Below are positions 15,744 through 23,554 of a stretch of DNA of 64,000 nucleotides, in pieces. The DNA comes from Azospirillum brasilense. GTDB taxonomy: Bacteria; Pseudomonadota; Alphaproteobacteria; Azospirillales; Azospirillaceae. Within the stretch, counting starts at the first letter, position 1; each line of letters starts with the position of its first letter. The stretch is from positions 2,481,501-2,545,500 of the forward strand of contig NZ_CP032345.1 of the NCBI RefSeq assembly GCF_005222205.1. The letters are read 5' to 3'. Made by a program: the position numbers and the translations under genes. The notes under the pieces are model-generated. The model saw only the letters and a list, made by a program, of their open reading frames with translations, ran no database searches and was not told where the DNA came from.

Positions 15744-16499
15744 ATGAACGCCATCCGCATCGGCTGCGCCGGCTGGAGCATCCCGAAGCTCTCCGCCCCG
15801 GCCTTCCCGGCGGAGGGCACGCATCTCGAGCGCTACGCCCGCGTCTTCCCGATGGTGGAGGTCAACAGCCGCTTCTACCGCCCGCACAAGCCGGAGACCT
15901 GGGAGCGCTGGGCGGCCTCGGCGCCGCCGGACTTCCGCTTCGCGGTCAAGCTGCCGCGCGTCATCACGCACGAGCAGCGGCTGAAGGACTGCGCCGCCCC
16001 GCTGGATCATTATCTGCACGAGGTCGGGCATCTCGGCGACCGGCTGGGGCCGCTGCTCGTGCAGTTGCCGCCGACGCTGCGCTTCGAGCCGGCGGTGGCC
16101 GGACCCTTCTTCGCGGCCCTGCGCGAGCGGTTCGCCGGCCTCGTCGTCTGCGAGCCGCGCCACCCGAGCTGGTTCGCGGTGGAGCCGGACCGCCTGCTCG
16201 TCGACCACGCCGTGGCCCGCGCCGCCGCCGACCCGGCCCCGGTGCCCGCGGCGGCGGAGCCGGCGGGCTGGGACGGTTTCCGTTACTGGCGCCTGCACGG
16301 ATCGCCGGTGATGTATCGCAGCGCCTACCCGCTGGACGTGCTGGACCGGCTGGCCCGGCGCTTCCGGGAGGAGGCGCGGGAGCGGCCGGTCTGGTGCGTC
16401 TTCGACAACACGGCGGACTTCCACGCGGTCGACGACGCGCTGACGCTGATGAGCCGTTTGGGTGCCTCCACAGGTCAGAGAGACAAGCCCGGCGCCTGA
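15744..16499 (+). CDS. DUF72 (YecE-like) protein
   Basis: A 251-residue TIM-barrel-like DUF72 protein. It opens with IRIGCAGWSIPK and has the family strands EVNSRFYRPHKPETWERWA, FRFAVKLPRVITHEQRL, LGPLLVQLPPTLRF, VCEPRHPSWF and the C-terminal CVFDNTADFHAVDDAL. The function of this widespread family is not established. The ATG at 15744 follows GAAGGGACC; the reading frame upstream is not protein-like. Confidence 0.9.
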   Translation: MNAIRIGCAGWSIPKLSAPAFPAEGTHLERYARVFPMVEVNSRFYRPHKPETWERWAASAPPDFRFAVKLPRVITHEQRLKDCAAPLDHYLHEVGHLGDRLGPLLVQLPPTLRFEPAVAGPFFAALRERFAGLVVCEPRHPSWFAVEPDRLLVDHAVARAAADPAPVPAAAEPAGWDGFRYWRLHGSPVMYRSAYPLDVLDRLARRFREEARERPVWCVFDNTADFHAVDDALTLMSRLGASTGQRDKPGA

Positions 16500-16543
16500 C
16501 CGCTATCGTTGCGCGAACGCAAGCGCAGCCGGGGCGGTCGGGC

Positions 16544-19201
16544 ATGGACGTCATTCTTCTGGTGCTGATCGGGGCCATCGTCGCTCACCGGTTCAACCGC
16601 CGGCTGACGGCGCAGGAGCGCGAGATCGCCCGGCTGCGGCAGGCGCTGGAGCGGGTGCAGGGGCCGGCGGCGGTCGACGCCGCGCCGGTCGAGGCTCCCG
16701 CCGCGGACACCGCCGTCATGGTGGAGGCTCCGCCGGAGCCGCCGCCGATCCAACCGCCACCATTCCAACAGCCGCCGGAGCCCGCTCCACCCCCGCTGTC
16801 CGTGTGGAGCCGGCTGGAGGACGCGCTGGCCGGGCGCTGGCTGATCTGGCTGGGCGGGGCCACGGTCGCCCTGGCGGCGGCCTTCTTCATCAAGATGTCG
16901 ATCGAGCAGGGCTGGCTCGGCCCCGGCGTGCGCGTCACGCTCGGCCTGCTGTCCGCCGCCGCGCTGATGGTCGGCGGCGAATGGCTGCGGCAGTGCGGCG
17001 CAGGGGCGGAGCCGGGTGGACGCGATCCGGTGCCGCCGGCCCTGACCGCGGCGGGGCTGTTCACCGGCTTCGCCAGCGTCTATGGCGGCTATGTGCTCTA
17101 CGACCTGTTCGCCCCGCCGGTGGCCTTCGCGCTGCTCGGCGGGCTGGCGGCGCTGGGGATGGCGCTGTCTCTGCTCCAGGGACCCTACATCGCGGCGCTG
17201 GGGCTGCTCGGCGGCTTCGCGACGCCGCTGCTGGTCTCGTCCATCGGGGGATCGGCCTGGGGGCTGTTCGCCTATCTGCTGGCCCTGTCGGGAGCCGGCA
17301 TGACGGTGGTGCTGTGGCGCGGCTGGCGTTGGCTGGGGCTGGGCACGCTGGTCGGGGCGGCGGGCTGGGTGCCGGTCTGGTACGTCGGCGGCTGGAGCCC
17401 CGGCGACGCCCTGCCGGTCGGGATCTACCTGCTGCTGACCGCCGGGCTGTTCCTGATGCCGTCCCTGCTGGCCGGGCCGGTCGAGGCGATGCCGCGCACC
17501 ACCCTGTTCGACATGCTGCGCTGGACGGGGCGTCCGCGCGCCGACCGTCTGGCTGTCGCGGCGGTGGCGGTTCTGGGGCTCCTTATGGCGATGCTCGTCA
17601 CCGTGGACGGCCACCGCAGCGGCTCGCTGGTGATGCTCGCCCTGTTCGGGCTGCTCTGCGTCGCGGCAGGGCGGCGGATCGAGCGGATCGCCGGCGTCGC
17701 CTGGATTGGCGCGCTGGCGGTGCTGCTCGCCTTCGCCGGCTGGACGGTGCCGCGCTGGCCCCTGCCGCCGCCCGCCGTCACCGCGGATGGGCATCCCATC
17801 ATTCCGCCGCCCGGTTCCGGGTTGCCGCTTCAGTCCGGACGGTTCCTGTGGGCGGTGGGCGGCTTCGCCCTGCTCTACGGGATGGGCGGCTTCATCGCCC
17901 TGTGGCGGTCGGCGCGGGCCGCGCTGTGGTCCTCGCTGGCGGCCTGGATGCCGGTGGTGCTTCTGGCGCTCGCCTACTGGCGGCTCGACCCGCCGCGGGC
18001 CGACACGCTGTGGCCGATGGCGAGCCTGGCGCTGGCGGCGCTGCTGGTCGCCGGCACCGGCCCGCTGGCCCGCCACCGTCACCAGCCGGGCGTCAGTCTG
18101 GGGCTGGCCGCCTTTGCCGCCGGGGCGGTCGGGGCGCTCAGCCTCGGCGCCGTCATGATGCTGCGCGAGGCGTGGCTGACCGTGGCGCTGGCCGCCCAGG
18201 TGCCGGTGCTGGCGTGGCTGGAGCGGGGGATGGGGCTGCGCTCGCTGCGCGCGGTGATCCTGCTGGTGGCGGGCGCCGTGCTGGTCCGGCTGGCGCTGAA
18301 CCCGTCCGTGCTGGAGTATGGGGAGGACGGGCTTGGCTGGATCGTCTACGGCTACGGCCTGCCGGCGGCGGGTTTCTTCCTCGCCGCCCATTGGCTGCGC
18401 TCCGCGCCGGATGGCAAGGGCGATGACGGGGTGGTCGCGCTTTTGGAGGCCGGCGGGCTGGCCTTCGTCACGCTGCTGCTGTCGCTCGGCATCCAGGCGC
18501 TGACCCGCGGCACGCTGGACGAGCCCCCCGACACGCTGCGCGAGGTGTCGCTGCACACGCTGGTCTGGCTGGCGCTGGCCCTGCTGCTGGCGACGGGGCG
18601 GCGCTGGCGGACGCGGCCCGTGGCGGTGTGGGGGCGGCGCATTCTGGCCGGGCTGGCGGCGCTCCAGGCGGCGGCGCTGCATCTGGTCGTGCTGAACCCG
18701 CTGTGGAGCGACGAGGCGGTTGGCGCGTGGCCGATGGCGAACACGCTGCTGCTCGCCTATGGGCTTCCGGCCCTGCTCGGGCTGCTGTTCCTGTGGGTGG
18801 AGCCGTTGCCGGCCCGCCTGCGTCCGTGGGTCGCGCTGCTGCCTCTGGTGCTGCTCGGGACGAATCTGGCGCTGGAGATCCGCCACGCCTTCCAAGGACC
18901 GGTGCTCTCCGGCCCGGACCTGCCGGACGCCGAATGGTACGGCTACTCCGTCGGTTTCCTGGCGGCGGCGGTGCTGATGCTGGTGGCCGCCCTGCGGTAC
19001 CGGCTGGGCTGGCTGCGCCACGCCGCGATGGCGTTGATCCTGGCGGTGGTCGCCAAGGTCTTCCTCAGCGACATGGCCGAGCTGGGCGGGCTCTACCGCG
19101 TCGCCTCCTTCCTTGGGCTGGGGCTGAGCCTGATCGGCGTCGGCTATCTCTACCGGCGGCTCCAGGGCGCCGCGCCGCGGGGAGGGCAAACAGTCGCCTG
19201 A
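16544..19201 (+). CDS. DUF2339 polytopic membrane protein
   Basis: An 885-residue protein. An N-terminal hydrophobic segment (VILLVLIGAIVAHRF) is followed by a short coiled coil (LTAQEREIARLRQALERV) and a proline-rich linker (about residues 45-85). The rest is more than 20 predicted transmembrane helices, starting with the DUF2339 signature LAGRWLIWLGGATVALAAAFFIKMSIEQGWLGPGVRV and ending in YRVASFLGLGLSLIGVGYLYRRL. The family is predicted to be an inner-membrane protein of unknown role. It starts 44 bases after the DUF72 gene and may share its transcript. Confidence 0.9.
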   Translation: MDVILLVLIGAIVAHRFNRRLTAQEREIARLRQALERVQGPAAVDAAPVEAPAADTAVMVEAPPEPPPIQPPPFQQPPEPAPPPLSVWSRLEDALAGRWLIWLGGATVALAAAFFIKMSIEQGWLGPGVRVTLGLLSAAALMVGGEWLRQCGAGAEPGGRDPVPPALTAAGLFTGFASVYGGYVLYDLFAPPVAFALLGGLAALGMALSLLQGPYIAALGLLGGFATPLLVSSIGGSAWGLFAYLLALSGAGMTVVLWRGWRWLGLGTLVGAAGWVPVWYVGGWSPGDALPVGIYLLLTAGLFLMPSLLAGPVEAMPRTTLFDMLRWTGRPRADRLAVAAVAVLGLLMAMLVTVDGHRSGSLVMLALFGLLCVAAGRRIERIAGVAWIGALAVLLAFAGWTVPRWPLPPPAVTADGHPIIPPPGSGLPLQSGRFLWAVGGFALLYGMGGFIALWRSARAALWSSLAAWMPVVLLALAYWRLDPPRADTLWPMASLALAALLVAGTGPLARHRHQPGVSLGLAAFAAGAVGALSLGAVMMLREAWLTVALAAQVPVLAWLERGMGLRSLRAVILLVAGAVLVRLALNPSVLEYGEDGLGWIVYGYGLPAAGFFLAAHWLRSAPDGKGDDGVVALLEAGGLAFVTLLLSLGIQALTRGTLDEPPDTLREVSLHTLVWLALALLLATGRRWRTRPVAVWGRRILAGLAALQAAALHLVVLNPLWSDEAVGAWPMANTLLLAYGLPALLGLLFLWVEPLPARLRPWVALLPLVLLGTNLALEIRHAFQGPVLSGPDLPDAEWYGYSVGFLAAAVLMLVAALRYRLGWLRHAAMALILAVVAKVFLSDMAELGGLYRVASFLGLGLSLIGVGYLYRRLQGAAPRGGQTVA

Positions 19202-19284
19202 GCGAACGGTCGGGTTGACAGCCGCCCCCCTCTCGCGCTCCGATGAAGGCAATGAACACAGAAAAGCCAGGGAGGCCCGCAGCC

Positions 19285-20592
19285 ATGACCAGCCCCATCG
19301 CCCATCCCATCCTGCCGAACGGCGACAGCGGCTTCACGGTGGAGGCCGCGTCGATGAAGTTCGGCCGCGGCATGCTGGCGGAGGCGGGGAACGACGCCAA
19401 GGCCATGGGGATGCGCCGGGTGGCCCTGTTCACCGACCCCCATGTGGCCGGGATCGCGCCCTTCGCGGCGGCGCTGGACTCGCTGAAGGCGGCTGGGCTG
19501 GACGTCGCCGTCTACGACCGCTGCGCGGTGGAGCCGACCAGCGCCTCCTTCCTGGAGGCGGCGGCCTTCGCCCGCGACGGCAAGTTCGACGGCTATGTCT
19601 CGGTCGGCGGCGGGTCGGTGATCGACACGGCCAAGGCGGCCAACCTCTACGCCACCCACTCGGCGGACTTCCTCGCCTACGTCAACAAGCCGCTGGGCGA
19701 GGGGCGCCCGGTGCCCGGCCCGGTCAAGCCGCACATCGCCTGCCCGACGACCTGCGGCACCGGCAGCGAGACGACCGGTGTCGCCATCTTCGACCATGTG
19801 GAGATGCGGGTGAAGACGGGGATCTCCTCCCGCTACCTGCGGCCGAATCTGGCGCTGGTCGACCCGGCGACCATCGACAGCCTGCCGCCGGGCGTCATCG
19901 CCTCCACCGGCTTCGACGTGCTGACCCACGCCATCGAGAGCCACACCGCGCGGTCCTACCGCTCCCGTCCGAAGCCCGACGCGGCCAATCCGCGCCCGCC
20001 CTACCAGGGCGCCAACCCCTGGTCGGACATCGGCAGCCTGCAGGCGATCCGGCTCGGCGGGCAGTATCTGGAGCGCGCCGTCAACGATCCGGCGGACGAG
20101 GAGGCGCGCGACGCCCTGATGTTCGCGGCGACTCTGGCCGGCCTGGCCTTCGGCAACGCGGGGGTGCACATTCCGCACGCCATGTCCTATTCCGTCGCCG
20201 GGATGAACCACCGCTTCACGGCGCGCGGCTACGAGAAGGCGAACCCGATGGTGCCGCACGGCATCTCGGTGGTGCTGAACGCGCCGGCCGCCTTCCGCTT
20301 CACCGGCTCCGCCGAGCCCGAGCGCCATCTGCGCGCCGCCGAGGCGCTGGGGGCGGAGGTCCGCGACGTCTCCCCGGCGGACGGCGGCGCCGTTCTGGCC
20401 GCCCGGCTGATCGCCATGATGCGCGCCACCCATCTGCCCAACGGCCTGTCGGCGCTCGGCTACGGCACGGCGGACATCCCGGATCTGGTGCGCGGCGCGA
20501 TGGCCCAGCAACGGCTGCTGACCATCGCGCCCCGCCCGGTGACGGAGGAGGACCTGCGCGGGCTCTACGCCGACGCCATGACCTACTGGTGA
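19285..20592 (+). CDS. Iron-containing alcohol dehydrogenase, HOT/ADHFE1-like
   Basis: A 435-residue group III alcohol dehydrogenase. The NAD-binding GGGS motif is at 108-111 (SVGGGSVIDTAKAAN). Likely metal ligands are D211 and H215 (GFDVLTHAIESH), with further His in GNAGVHIPHAMSYSVAGMNH (about 295-309). The region FGNAGVHIPHAMSY and the overall length resemble hydroxyacid-oxoacid transhydrogenase, so 4-hydroxybutyrate or a similar alcohol is a possible substrate. The start at 19285 is favoured because GGGAGG lies about 9 bases upstream; ATGs at 19243 and 19252 are in frame but lack this site. Confidence 0.88.
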   Translation: MTSPIAHPILPNGDSGFTVEAASMKFGRGMLAEAGNDAKAMGMRRVALFTDPHVAGIAPFAAALDSLKAAGLDVAVYDRCAVEPTSASFLEAAAFARDGKFDGYVSVGGGSVIDTAKAANLYATHSADFLAYVNKPLGEGRPVPGPVKPHIACPTTCGTGSETTGVAIFDHVEMRVKTGISSRYLRPNLALVDPATIDSLPPGVIASTGFDVLTHAIESHTARSYRSRPKPDAANPRPPYQGANPWSDIGSLQAIRLGGQYLERAVNDPADEEARDALMFAATLAGLAFGNAGVHIPHAMSYSVAGMNHRFTARGYEKANPMVPHGISVVLNAPAAFRFTGSAEPERHLRAAEALGAEVRDVSPADGGAVLAARLIAMMRATHLPNGLSALGYGTADIPDLVRGAMAQQRLLTIAPRPVTEEDLRGLYADAMTYW

Positions 20593-20620
20593 CGCCGCCG
20601 TCCGTTGCGGGACGGACGCG

Positions 20621-21394
20621 CTATGGACGGACCGGCCATTCCCCCTTGAGCGCGATGCAGACATTCAGCGCGAGCGAGGGCGGCTGGATGGGAACGCTCT
20701 TCGACGCCCCCGCGCTCGCCGCGGCGACCGACACGTTGCCTCCGGTGAAGCCGGTGAACGGGACGTTGATGGTGCCGCTGGTCGTGCCGGTGACCTTGGC
20801 TCCCGTGCCCGACGACGGGGCGTTGGTGTTGTACGGCCCCTTCAGGGCGATGCCGGCGCCGCCGTCGTCGATCGCGGTGCCGCTGAGATAAACGGTGCCC
20901 GAGGTCGGCGCCGACACTGGGTTGCCGCCGTTGGTGATGGGAACGCTGACGGTGCCGGTGAAGGGAACGATGGTCCCGGTGCCGCCCTGGGCGCCCGTGC
21001 CGGCGAAGCTGGCGCTGTGGTTGTGCGACTTCAGCGGCACCTGATCCTGGCTCAGCGTGACGGTCTGTTGGCCGAGAGCCTGGCCCAGATAGGCTCCCAC
21101 CAGTCCGGGGGCGGTCCCGGCGCCGATGACGGCGCGTCCGCGCAGGTCGGGTAGGTTGAAACTGGTCTTGCCGTCGCCGCCGAAGCGGGTGCCGAGCAGC
21201 GCGTACAGCGGCTGGTAATCTTGGATCGGCAAAGACCGGCCATCGGCCATGGCGAACCCCTCTGGGCACCAGTCGAACGGGACGGTGCACAACGTGCCGG
21301 TATATTGGTAGGACGTGCAGGCGACCGCCGGCACGCTGAAGAAAACCATGCCGCCGGCCAACGCGGCGGCGATCGGGAGGGACATCCTGAACAT
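20621..21394 (-). CDS. Secreted tail-collar-like protein, paralogue 1
   Basis: 257 residues with a Sec signal (MFRMSLPIAAALAGGMVFFSVPAVAC) and then a phage tail-collar/microcystin-dependent-protein type domain: FDWCPEGFAMADGRSLPIQDYQPLYALLGTRFGGDGKTSFNLPDLRGRAVIGAG. Further on are the HxH motif of KSHNHSASF, a Gly/Ser/Thr-rich region with FTGTVSVPITNGG, and the C-terminus VCIALKGEWPVRP. Four cysteines are conserved with the two neighbours (near 26, 36, 43 and the C-terminal VCIA), consistent with disulfides outside the cytoplasm. It is the most diverged of three tandem paralogues and is separated from the other two by a hairpin terminator. Confidence 0.85.
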   Translation of the reverse strand: MFRMSLPIAAALAGGMVFFSVPAVACTSYQYTGTLCTVPFDWCPEGFAMADGRSLPIQDYQPLYALLGTRFGGDGKTSFNLPDLRGRAVIGAGTAPGLVGAYLGQALGQQTVTLSQDQVPLKSHNHSASFAGTGAQGGTGTIVPFTGTVSVPITNGGNPVSAPTSGTVYLSGTAIDDGGAGIALKGPYNTNAPSSGTGAKVTGTTSGTINVPFTGFTGGNVSVAAASAGASKSVPIQPPSLALNVCIALKGEWPVRP

Positions 21395-21581
21395 GGTGTG
21401 TCCTTCGTTTCTGTAAGGTTTTTGGGGGTATCGAAGGATTTTTAAAGTGATCGGCGTTGTTTTTATTGCTGATCGAATGTCTCATATGCGGCCATGCGCA
21501 GTGAGTATTATCTTTCATTAAATTTTTTCACGAATTGATGGTCGCCGCCAAAGCCCGTCGATGAGCGTAGGAACAAGGGAT
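21395..21581. other. Promoter-side spacer of paralogue 1
   Basis: An AT-rich stretch of about 190 bases between the start of paralogue 1 (minus) and the terminator of the paralogue 2/3 unit. It presumably holds the promoter of paralogue 1, which would then be transcribed separately. No gene seen. Confidence 0.5.
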
Positions 21582-21619
21582 GGGCATGCCCCCTCCACGC
21601 ATGGGGAGGGGGCATGCCC
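21582..21619 (-). terminator. 15-base-pair hairpin after paralogue 2
   Basis: A perfect stem GGGCATGCCCCCTCC / GGAGGGGGCATGCCC with an 8-base loop, 8 bases past the stop of the gene ending at 21628. The following bases on the minus strand are ATCCCTTGTTCC, only modestly T-rich, so it may be an imperfect intrinsic terminator or an RNA 3'-end stabiliser. Confidence 0.65.
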
Positions 21620-21627
21620 GCGATCCG

Positions 21628-22395
21628 TTACGGACGGTTCGGATAGAGGCCGACGGTGGCGATGCAGACGGTCTGCCCGATCGCCGGGGACTGGGTGGAA
21701 ACCTTCTGGGTGGCGCCGGCCGACGCGGGCGCGACCGCCACGGTGCCGCCGGTGATGCCGGTGTTGGGAACGGTGATGGAGCCGCTGGCCGTGCCGGCGA
21801 CCTTGGCGCCGGTGCCCGGGCCGCTGGTGTTGTACGGCCCCTTCAGGATGATGCCGGCGCCGCCGTCGTCGATCGAGGTGTCACCGAGATAGACGGTGCC
21901 CGAGGTCGGGGCGGACACGGGGGTGCCGCCGTTGGTGATGGGAACGCTGACGGTGCCGGTGAAGGGGACGGTGGTCGAGCCGCCGGAACCGCCGCCCGTG
22001 CCGGTGAAGGTGGCGGTGTGGGTGTGCGGCTGCAGCGGGACCTGGGCGGCGGACAGCAGAAGCTCCTGCTGGCCGACCTTGGCGCCGATGGTGATGTTCG
22101 TCAGGCCGGTGCCGGTCCCGGTGCCGATGGCGGCGCGGCCGCGCAGATCGGGGATGCCGAAGAGATCCGCGTTGTTGCCGCCGTAGCGGTAGCCGATCAG
22201 GGCGAACAGCGCCTGGTTTTCGCGGACGGCCAGCGTCCGGCCGTCGGCCACCACATAGCCCTGCGGGCACCAGTCGAACGAGTAGGTGCAGATGGTGCCG
22301 ATGTAGGGCTCCACGTTGCAGGCGGCGGCGGGGGTGCTGAACAGGGCCATGCCGCTTGCCATGGCAAAGGCGGCGGAAAGGAGAGTCTTGCGCAT
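21628..22395 (-). CDS. Secreted tail-collar-like protein, paralogue 2
   Basis: 255 residues with a signal peptide (MRKTLLSAAFAMASGMALFSTPAAAC). The collar-like domain reads FDWCPQGYVVADGRTLAVRENQALFALIGYRYGGNNADLFGIPDLRGRAAIG, then TNITIGAKVGQQELLLSAAQVPLQPHTHTATF with an HxH motif. A long Gly/Ser/Thr-rich beta region and a conserved VCIATVGLYPNRP end follow. The start at 22395 has AGGA 6 bases upstream. It is exactly the same length as paralogue 3, and its 3' two-thirds is almost identical to it at DNA level, while the first about 90 codons differ. It follows paralogue 3 by 47 bases, so the two are likely one transcript. Confidence 0.87.
   Translation of the reverse strand: MRKTLLSAAFAMASGMALFSTPAAACNVEPYIGTICTYSFDWCPQGYVVADGRTLAVRENQALFALIGYRYGGNNADLFGIPDLRGRAAIGTGTGTGLTNITIGAKVGQQELLLSAAQVPLQPHTHTATFTGTGGGSGGSTTVPFTGTVSVPITNGGTPVSAPTSGTVYLGDTSIDDGGAGIILKGPYNTSGPGTGAKVAGTASGSITVPNTGITGGTVAVAPASAGATQKVSTQSPAIGQTVCIATVGLYPNRP
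21661..22130. repeat. Near-identical 470-base duplication, copy 1
   Basis: This segment of paralogue 2 matches 22476-22945 in paralogue 3 with about four mismatches over about 470 bases, at a constant offset of 815 bases. Outside the segment the two genes differ clearly, both at the last few codons and in the 5' part. The sharp edges suggest gene conversion or a recent partial duplication. Confidence 0.9.
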
Positions 22396-22442
22396 GATGT
22401 GTCCTCGGCGTTGGGAGAAGCGGATTCTGTTGGTGCGACCCG

Positions 22443-23210
22443 TCACGGACGGTTCGGGTACAGGCCGTTGGCGACGATGCAGACGGTCTGCCCGATCGCC
22501 GGGGACTGGGTGGAGACCTTCTGGGTGGCGCCGGCCGACGCGGGCGCGACCGCCACGGTGCCGCCGGTGATGCCGGTGTTGGGAACGGTGATGGAGCCGC
22601 TGGCCGTGCCGGCGACCTTGGCGCCGGTGCCCGGGCCGCTGGTGTTGTACGGCCCCTTCAGGATGATGCCGGCGCCGCCGTCGTCGATCGAGGTGTCGCC
22701 GAGATAGACGGTGCCCGAGGTCGGGGCGGACACCGGGGTGCCGCCGTTGGTGATGGGAACGCTGACGGTGCCGGTGAAGGGGACGGTGGTCGAGCCGCCG
22801 GAACCGCCGCCCGTGCCGGTGAAGGTGGCGGTGTGGGTGTGCGGCTGCAGCGGGACCTGGGCGGCGGACAGCAGAAGCTCCTGCTGGCCGACCTTGGCGC
22901 CGATGGTGATGTTCGTCAGGCCGGGGCCGGTCCCGGTGCCGATGGGCGCGCGGCCGCGCAGGTCGGGGATGCCGAAGGTGCTTGTTTTATCGCCGCCGTA
23001 GGTGAAGCCGACCAGGGCGAACAGCGCCTGATACTGGTTGATCGCCAGCGTCCGGCCATCGGCCGGGAGGTAATTGCGGGGGCACCAGTCGAACGCGAAG
23101 GTGCAGATGGTGCCGATGTACGATTCGTCGTTGCAGGCGGCGGCGGGGGTGCTGAATAGAGCCATGCCGCTCGCCATCGCGAGCGCGGCGGGGAAAAGAG
23201 CCTTGCGCAT
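22443..23210 (-). CDS. Secreted tail-collar-like protein, paralogue 3
   Basis: 255 residues with signal peptide (MRKALFPAALAMASGMALFSTPAAAC) and the same collar-like architecture as its neighbour. The distinct N-terminal part is FDWCPRNYLPADGRTLAINQYQALFALVGFTYGGDKTSTFGIPDLRGRAPIG; the Gly/Ser/Thr-rich C-terminal part differs by only a few residues. The conserved cysteines and HxH site (PHTHTATF) are present. It is the first gene of the paralogue 3-2 pair. Microcystin-dependent-protein family members usually lack signal peptides and belong to phage-like particles, so these look like a secreted derivative; their role is unknown. Confidence 0.87.
   Translation of the reverse strand: MRKALFPAALAMASGMALFSTPAAACNDESYIGTICTFAFDWCPRNYLPADGRTLAINQYQALFALVGFTYGGDKTSTFGIPDLRGRAPIGTGTGPGLTNITIGAKVGQQELLLSAAQVPLQPHTHTATFTGTGGGSGGSTTVPFTGTVSVPITNGGTPVSAPTSGTVYLGDTSIDDGGAGIILKGPYNTSGPGTGAKVAGTASGSITVPNTGITGGTVAVAPASAGATQKVSTQSPAIGQTVCIVANGLYPNRP
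22476..22945. repeat. Near-identical 470-base duplication, copy 2
   Basis: The partner copy of 21661-22130, in direct orientation. Differences seen include A to G at 21700/22515, TCACCG against TCGCCG, GACACG against GACACC, and GGTGCC against GGGGCC near the 5' edge of the conserved part. Confidence 0.9.
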
Positions 23211-23554
23211 GATGTGTCCTTCGCGTTGGGATTGTTTTTTAAGCTTTGACGGCCGGTTGTCACACAAGTGAATGAGTTTATTTTTTCACGATCTTATTAT
23301 CTCATATCCCGCTATGGTGGTTGAACGACATTTTTATACAAATTCTTTCATTGTCGGGTTCGTTCCGTTCTCTGCACGCGAAGCGTGCGGCGTCGGCGCG
23401 GGAGGCGTTGCAACTGGCACGGCCGACCCTTCGGTCACCCCCTACGCGCCGCTCCGGCAACCGGAACCGGATCGGGTGGAACCCGTTGTTCGAGAGGGGG
23501 GCAAAGAGGGGCCGGCGGCACGGGGGCTCAGGGCGGAGGCATGGCGCCAACATC
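23211..23554. other. Divergent AT-rich intergenic region
   Basis: 344 bases between the secreted collar-like proteins (minus) and the first glycosyltransferase (plus). The left 130 bases are very AT-rich for this genome and should contain the promoter of the paralogue 3-2 unit. No small gene is evident; a plus-strand frame enters the glycosyltransferase from 23321, but its first 78 codons are not protein-like. Confidence 0.5.

Noticed and set aside
16475..19252. 925-codon minus-strand frame
   Set aside because: Antisense to the DUF2339 membrane protein; the product is Gln/Arg/Pro-rich low complexity with no membrane segment or motif.
20621..23210. Diversity-generating retroelement acting on the collar-like proteins
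   Set aside because: No reverse transcriptase, template repeat or adenine-specific variation is seen. The pattern fits gene conversion better.
20621..23210. Prophage remnant
   Set aside because: No capsid, terminase, integrase, tail tube or attachment site is adjacent, and the three proteins have Sec signals unlike phage tail parts.
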